A program made the translations under genes and the position numbers. Under the pieces are notes generated by a model. It saw nothing but the letters and a program-made list of their open reading frames with translations, was not told the DNA's origin and searched no databases. Positions 60,112 through 64,000 of a stretch of 64,000 nt of DNA are shown here, piece by piece. The DNA is from Ferdinandcohnia sp036962705. GTDB taxonomy: Bacteria; Bacillota; Bacilli; Bacillales; Bacillaceae_L. The stretch lies in contig NZ_JBALOQ010000002.1 in the NCBI RefSeq assembly GCF_036962705.1, positions 114,195 through 178,194 on the forward strand. Reading direction: 5' to 3'. The first letter of the stretch is position 1. Each line of letters starts with the position of its first letter.

Positions 60112-61593
60112 ATGACCAATGAAGTATATCAATTGTTAGCTATAATTATTTACATGGTTGGGATGGTGTGGATTGGTTGGTATGCATATAAACGTACATC
60201 TAATCTGACGGACTACATGCTTGGAGGGCGTGGACTAGGACCAGCGGTGACAGCTTTAAGTGCAGGTGCTGCAGATATGTCAGGCTGGTTACTCATGGGG
60301 CTTCCTGGAGCAATCTATGTAAGTGGGCTTGTTGAAGCTTGGATTGCTGTCGGACTGACACTCGGTGCTTATTTGAACTATGTACTTGTTGCACCACGTC
60401 TTCGCGTGTATACAGAAGTGACGAAGGATTCCATTACAATTCCGAGTTACTTAGAAAATCGTCTAAAAGATAAATCTCGTTTTTTACGGATTGCATCAGG
60501 GATCATTATTCTTTTTTTCTTTACTTTTTACGTATCTTCCGGAATGGTAGCGAGTGGTAAATTTTTCAATAGTTCATTTGGACTTGACTATCACATTGGT
60601 CTGTTAATCGTTTCAGGCGTTGTCATTTTCTATACTTTGTTTGGCGGATTTTTAGCGGTCAGCTATACGGATGTTGTTCAAGGACTTATTATGTTTTTCG
60701 CCCTTTTACTCGTTCCGATCGTAGGGATATTTTATACGGGTGGTCTCTCGGAAACAGCAATGAGCATTCGGGAAGTTGATCCCCAAATGTTGAACTTTGT
60801 ATCTGGTGCTTCCTTCCTTGGGGTATTATCTGCGGTTGCATGGGGGCTTGGTTATTTCGGGCAACCACATATTATTGTTCGTTTTATGGCGATATCCTCG
60901 GTTAAAGAAGTGAAGAGTGCACGTCGTATTGGAATTGGGTGGATGGTCCTCAGCATATTTGGAGCTATTGCAACGGCACTTATTGGGATTGCTTATTTTC
61001 AGCAAACGAACGGAACACTTTCTGATTCGGAAACAGTTTTCATTGTGATGGGGCAGATTCTTTTCCATCCTTTTATCGCGGGAATTATGCTTGCAGCAAT
61101 ACTTGCAGCGATTATGAGTACGATTTCTTCGCAGTTAATTGTGACATCCTCAGCACTCATAGAAGACTTGTATAAAGCTGTCTTTAAGACAGACGCATCG
61201 GATAAGCGATATGTATTTTTAGGAAGAATGGCTGTACTTGTCGTATCGATTTTAGCGATGGCGCTTGCTTGGCCAAATAACGAGTCTATTTTGAAAATCG
61301 TTTCGTTCGCGTGGGCAGGGTTTGGTGCTTCATTCGGTCCAGTCATTTTACTTTCTTTATATTGGCGGAAGATTACAGCTACAGGTGCCCTTTGGGGAAT
61401 GGTTGCTGGTGCGATCACCGTTATGATTTGGGGTAATGTTGCTTCATTGACGGGTACACTTTATGAAATTGTTCCTGGTTTCATAATTGGTTGGGCTGTC
61501 ACGTACTTTGTTAGCTTGGCGACGTATCGACCGAATGCCGAGATTGATAAGGAATTCACAGAAGCGATTGAAATTTTAAAGAAAGAAAGTTGA
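60112..61593 (+). CDS. putP: Sodium/proline symporter (PutP/OpuE family)
   Basis: This 493-residue SSS-family transporter has about 13 TMs. LGGRGLGPAVTALSAGAADM followed by SGWLLMGLPGAIYVSGLVEA (residues 37-77) holds the sodium- and proline-site helix, and AWGLGYFGQPHIIVRFMAIS is typical of PutP. It imports proline as nutrient or osmoprotectant; the two roles (PutP or OpuE) cannot be told apart here. AAGGAGG lies 8 nt before the ATG, directly after the leader-element remnant. Confidence 0.92.
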   Translation: MTNEVYQLLAIIIYMVGMVWIGWYAYKRTSNLTDYMLGGRGLGPAVTALSAGAADMSGWLLMGLPGAIYVSGLVEAWIAVGLTLGAYLNYVLVAPRLRVYTEVTKDSITIPSYLENRLKDKSRFLRIASGIIILFFFTFYVSSGMVASGKFFNSSFGLDYHIGLLIVSGVVIFYTLFGGFLAVSYTDVVQGLIMFFALLLVPIVGIFYTGGLSETAMSIREVDPQMLNFVSGASFLGVLSAVAWGLGYFGQPHIIVRFMAISSVKEVKSARRIGIGWMVLSIFGAIATALIGIAYFQQTNGTLSDSETVFIVMGQILFHPFIAGIMLAAILAAIMSTISSQLIVTSSALIEDLYKAVFKTDASDKRYVFLGRMAVLVVSILAMALAWPNNESILKIVSFAWAGFGASFGPVILLSLYWRKITATGALWGMVAGAITVMIWGNVASLTGTLYEIVPGFIIGWAVTYFVSLATYRPNAEIDKEFTEAIEILKKES

Positions 61594-61597
61594 TTGA

Positions 61598-61625
61598 AAA
61601 GCCTGCAGTAATAGCTGCGGGCTTT
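61598..61625 (+). terminator. Terminator of putP
   Basis: An 11-bp stem with one G-T pair (61598-61608, 61615-61625) and Ts. Confidence 0.9.
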
Positions 61626-61689
61626 TTGGTGATTTAGTTAATGTGTAAATCACTAAATTGGAGTGACATGCATCTTCTCTTCGCTGTCT

Positions 61690-61880
61690 TGGTGTCTAGT
61701 TGCAGAGCCTAGACCCTCTCTGGTCTAACTAATCCGTCAAGAAGGATAAAGGGCATTCTTCTCGCCGGCTTTTCTTATGCTTGTCGGACTTGCACTTAGT
61801 CGTGCTGACATCGACATTTGCCACAGGGTGTGGCAGTAGTTAGTCGATGTTCCTCTTTTCAAGACGCCTCCGCTTTTCGA
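61690..61880. repeat. Bacillaceae-type dispersed repeat with internal hairpins
   Basis: It begins GTGTCTAGTTGCAGAGCCTA, contains TTATGCTTGTCGGACTTG and ends AAGACGCCTCCGCTTTTC, resembling the dispersed structured repeats (TAGCTGCAGCGCCTAG...GCGCCTCCGCTTTTC type) seen in many Bacillaceae intergenic regions. An 8-bp stem ACATCGAC/GTCGATGT (about 61819-61852) encloses a second CCACA/TGTGG stem. Confidence 0.6.
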
Positions 61881-61892
61881 TTGTAATTTGCT

Positions 61893-61922
61893 TTGACGAT
61901 GTTGGGTACCCTATACTATAAT
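61893..61922 (+). promoter_or_regulatory. prfA promoter
   Basis: TTGACG (61893-61898), 18-bp spacer, TATAAT (61917-61922), 36 bp before the prfA start. Confidence 0.65.
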
Positions 61923-61957
61923 TATACTGTTATGGACTAAATTTTGAGGTGAAGAGC

Positions 61958-63025
61958 GTGTTCGATCGTTTAGAGGCTGTAGAAGCTCGTTATGAAAAAC
62001 TAAATGAACTATTAAGTGACCCAGATATCGTCAGTGATACAAAAAAACTACGTGAATATTCAAAAGAACAATCTGATATACAAGAAACTGTTGAGAAATA
62101 TAGAGAGTACAAAGAGGTTAAGGAACAGTTTACTGATGCGAAAGCAATGCTGGAAGAAAAGCTCGATGCAGAGATGCGTGAAATGGTGAAGGAAGAAATC
62201 AACGAGCTTGAGGACCAATTGGAGGAGCTTGAGGAGCGTCTTCACGTGCTCTTATTGCCAAAGGATCCGAACGATGACAAAAACGTAATTATGGAAATCC
62301 GTGGCGCTGCAGGTGGAGATGAGGCTGCGCTATTTGCTGGTGACCTATACCGCATGTACAGCCGATTTGCCGAACACCAAGGCTGGAAGATTGAGGTTAT
62401 GGATACGAACTCAACTGGTGTTGGTGGGTTTAAAGAAATTATCTTTATGATTAACGGAAAAGGTGCATTTTCTAAATTGAAATTTGAAAATGGGGCCCAT
62501 CGTGTGCAACGTGTTCCTGAAACAGAATCAGGCGGACGCATCCACACATCAACTGCGACTGTTGCGGTATTACCTGAAGCAGAAGAGGTTGAAGTTGAAA
62601 TTCATGAAAAAGATATTCGTGTGGATACATTTGCTTCCAGTGGACCCGGGGGACAAAGTGTTAACACGACAATGTCGGCGGTTCGTTTAACTCATTTGCC
62701 AACTGGAACTGTGGTTTCCATTCAGGATGAGAAATCTCAAATCAAAAACAAGGAAAAAGCAATGAAGGTATTGCGTGCCCGTGTCTACGATAAATTCCAA
62801 CAGGAAGCACAAGCAGAATACGACCAAAACCGTAAACAAGCAGTAGGAACAGGTGACCGCTCAGAGCGTATCCGTACGTACAACTTCCCGCAAAACCGTG
62901 TAACCGACCACCGGATTGGATTAACGATTCAAAAGCTGGATCAAATCCTAACAGGGAAGCTTGATGAGGTAATCGATGCTCTCATCATGGAAGACCAAGC
63001 AAGAAAAATGGAGCAAGCCGAATAA
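61958..63025 (+). CDS. prfA: Peptide chain release factor 1
   Basis: RF1 reads UAA/UAG. The 355-residue protein has an N-terminal coiled region (MFDRLEAVEARYEKLNELLS), RF1 domain with the catalytic GGQ in DTFASSGPGGQSVNTTMSAV near residue 233, and stop-codon recognition region upstream. GTG 61958 is chosen with GAGGTGA 5 nt upstream; GTG 61949 overlaps it. The stop codon overlaps the prmC start by 1 nt, so the enzyme and its methylase are coupled. Confidence 0.97.
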   Translation: MFDRLEAVEARYEKLNELLSDPDIVSDTKKLREYSKEQSDIQETVEKYREYKEVKEQFTDAKAMLEEKLDAEMREMVKEEINELEDQLEELEERLHVLLLPKDPNDDKNVIMEIRGAAGGDEAALFAGDLYRMYSRFAEHQGWKIEVMDTNSTGVGGFKEIIFMINGKGAFSKLKFENGAHRVQRVPETESGGRIHTSTATVAVLPEAEEVEVEIHEKDIRVDTFASSGPGGQSVNTTMSAVRLTHLPTGTVVSIQDEKSQIKNKEKAMKVLRARVYDKFQQEAQAEYDQNRKQAVGTGDRSERIRTYNFPQNRVTDHRIGLTIQKLDQILTGKLDEVIDALIMEDQARKMEQAE

Positions 63026-63894
63026 TGGCAGAATTTCATAAGATATTCGAAGCCCTCAAATGGGCTTCTTCTTTTTTACGGGAAAATGGTCGGGACGAGA
63101 ATATTGGGGAAATACTTTTATGTCATTATCTTGGGATGAGTCGATCTAAGCTACTTGCTGAACTACGTGAAGAACTAGCTAATGAAGAGAAAGATAGGTT
63201 TGTGAAAGCTGTAGAAGAAGTTGTAAGCGGGATTCCGGTTCAGCACATCATTGGCCATGAGGAGTTTTACGGACGTAGATTTTTGGTGAATAAGGAAGTT
63301 TTAATCCCGAGGCCTGAGACGGAAGAGCTGGTTCAAGGGTTGCTAATGCGGATAGAGAGTTTATTAGGTACGACTGAAGTCATTAAGGTTGTAGATGTAG
63401 GGACAGGAAGTGGCGCCATCTCAGTAACGCTTGCCCTAGAAAACCCGCAACTTGACGTAATGACGGTGGATATTGCGAGAGCTTCTATCGATGTAGCATG
63501 TGAAAATGCGGATCGTTTAGGGGCAAAAGTAAGATTCTTTGAAGGTGATTTATTAGGACCGCTGATAGAAGAAGGCATTATGGTCGATGTAGTCGTTTCG
63601 AATCCACCTTATATTCCAGAAGAAGATATTCCGACTTTATCGACGGTCGTGAAGGATCATGAACCTCTCCGTGCGCTTGTGGGCGGTCAGGACGGATTGG
63701 ACTTTTATCGTCGATTCATGAAGGAGAGTCCTGTTGTGTTGAATGAAAAAGGAATTGTGGCTTTTGAAGTAGGAATTGGGCAAGGAGAGTCCGTTGCAGA
63801 GATGCTGCGCTTTACGTTTCCTGATGCAAAAGTGGAAGTAGTCAACGACATCAACGGAAAAGACAGAATGGTGTTTGCGGAAATAGGGTTTTAG
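63025..63894 (+). CDS. prmC: Release factor glutamine N5-methyltransferase
   Basis: PrmC methylates the GGQ glutamine of RF1/RF2 using SAM. The 289-residue protein has an N-terminal helical domain, SAM-binding VVDVGTGSGAISVTLALENP and catalytic NPPY (VVVSNPPYIPEEDI), with PRPETEELV before it. It overlaps prfA by 1 nt. A strong terminator ends the pair. Confidence 0.96.
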   Translation: MAEFHKIFEALKWASSFLRENGRDENIGEILLCHYLGMSRSKLLAELREELANEEKDRFVKAVEEVVSGIPVQHIIGHEEFYGRRFLVNKEVLIPRPETEELVQGLLMRIESLLGTTEVIKVVDVGTGSGAISVTLALENPQLDVMTVDIARASIDVACENADRLGAKVRFFEGDLLGPLIEEGIMVDVVVSNPPYIPEEDIPTLSTVVKDHEPLRALVGGQDGLDFYRRFMKESPVVLNEKGIVAFEVGIGQGESVAEMLRFTFPDAKVEVVNDINGKDRMVFAEIGF

Positions 63895-63929
63895 AAAAGG
63901 CTTGGGTTAGTGCTCCCAAGCCTTTTTTT
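63895..63929 (+). terminator. Terminator of prfA-prmC
   Basis: A perfect 12-bp stem (63895-63906, 63915-63926) with Ts to 63929. Confidence 0.95.
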
Positions 63930-63943
63930 ATGATATACGCTGG

Positions 63944-63990
63944 ATTGCGCGATCATAATGCATTATTGCGCTTTAAACCACTGAACATGC
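63944..63990. repeat. Start of a possible 20-bp array at the window edge
   Basis: ATTGCGC at 63944 and 63964 and AACATGC at 63984 are exactly 20 bp apart, just after a terminator as with the other arrays. The window ends before it can be judged. Confidence 0.4.
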
Positions 63991-64000
63991 CCCTGTCAAG

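Noticed and set aside
1..64000. tRNA or rRNA genes and insertion sequences
   Set aside because: No cloverleaf-type conserved arms, rRNA signature sequences, transposase genes or paired terminal repeats with target duplications were seen on reading.

Overview
The window looks like a contiguous chromosome segment of a low-GC, endospore-forming Bacillaceae bacterium. Reasons: the gene order follows the B. subtilis pta-lipL-rsfA-ywfO-ywgA / ywhB-ywhC-ywhD-pbpG-speE-speB / ywiB-argS / fadF-acdA-rpoE-pyrG-ywjG-spo0F-fbaA-murA-glpX-rho-rpmE-tdk-racA-prfA-prmC backbone. Sporulation genes rsfA, spo0F and racA are present, start sites have strong purine-rich ribosome binding sites, and U-tract terminators are common. 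No rRNA, tRNA, phage, insertion sequence or CRISPR array was seen. Positions 21001-21301 are unsequenced (N). I cannot name the genus or species from sequence alone.

Layout. 1-4435: end of pta, two intergenic repeat arrays, a MarR regulator divergent from a duplicated pair of CarD-like genes with matching operators, then lipL. 4673-9044: a SAM-I riboswitch in front of a sugar-type ABC transporter and a VOC-fold protein. 9314-11920: two orphan peptide-type ABC permeases, the second with a large extra C-terminal domain. 11960-25430: rsfA, a dNTPase-like HD protein, ywgA, a purine permease behind a PurR-type operator, small accessory genes, a LysE exporter, ywhBCD, pbpG and the spermidine genes speE-speB. 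25593-31284: an accessory block with a 32-residue holin-like toxin candidate, an unusual P1B ATPase with a separate HMA protein, molybdate transport with a divergent regulator, and a small heme-copper-oxidase-like membrane protein. It sits where B. subtilis carries nitrate respiration genes. 31438-35178: ywiB-argS, an XapX protein and a cardiolipin synthase-like protein. 35482-46707: fadF, thiolase, 3-hydroxybutyryl-CoA dehydrogenase, two acyl-CoA dehydrogenases, a TetR regulator and fused isobutyryl-CoA mutase, which together form a fatty-acid and branched-chain acyl-CoA degradation set. 46892-63894: transcription, nucleotide, glycolysis/gluconeogenesis, cell wall, sporulation and translation-termination housekeeping genes plus proline uptake.

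Two kinds of non-coding structure run through the window and are not explained by the genes. (1) Tandem arrays in intergenic gaps with only two periods, exactly 20 bp (about two helical turns) or exactly 52 bp (about five turns). Most arrays differ in sequence, but two loci 33 kb apart share the same 20-bp unit. They usually sit just past a gene end or terminator. (2) A structured element of about 100-135 bp, found in three fuller copies and one remnant. In three of the four cases its 3' hairpin ends 15-28 nt upstream of a start codon (fadF, icmF, putP).

Regulation readable from sequence includes the SAM-I riboswitch, a pyrG promoter and attenuator of the GGGCTC type, a PurR-type box pair, a FadR-like palindrome inside the fadF promoter, Spo0A boxes with a SigH-type promoter at spo0F, and paired TTTGAC-N4-GTCAAA palindromes at the P1B ATPase and HMA genes.
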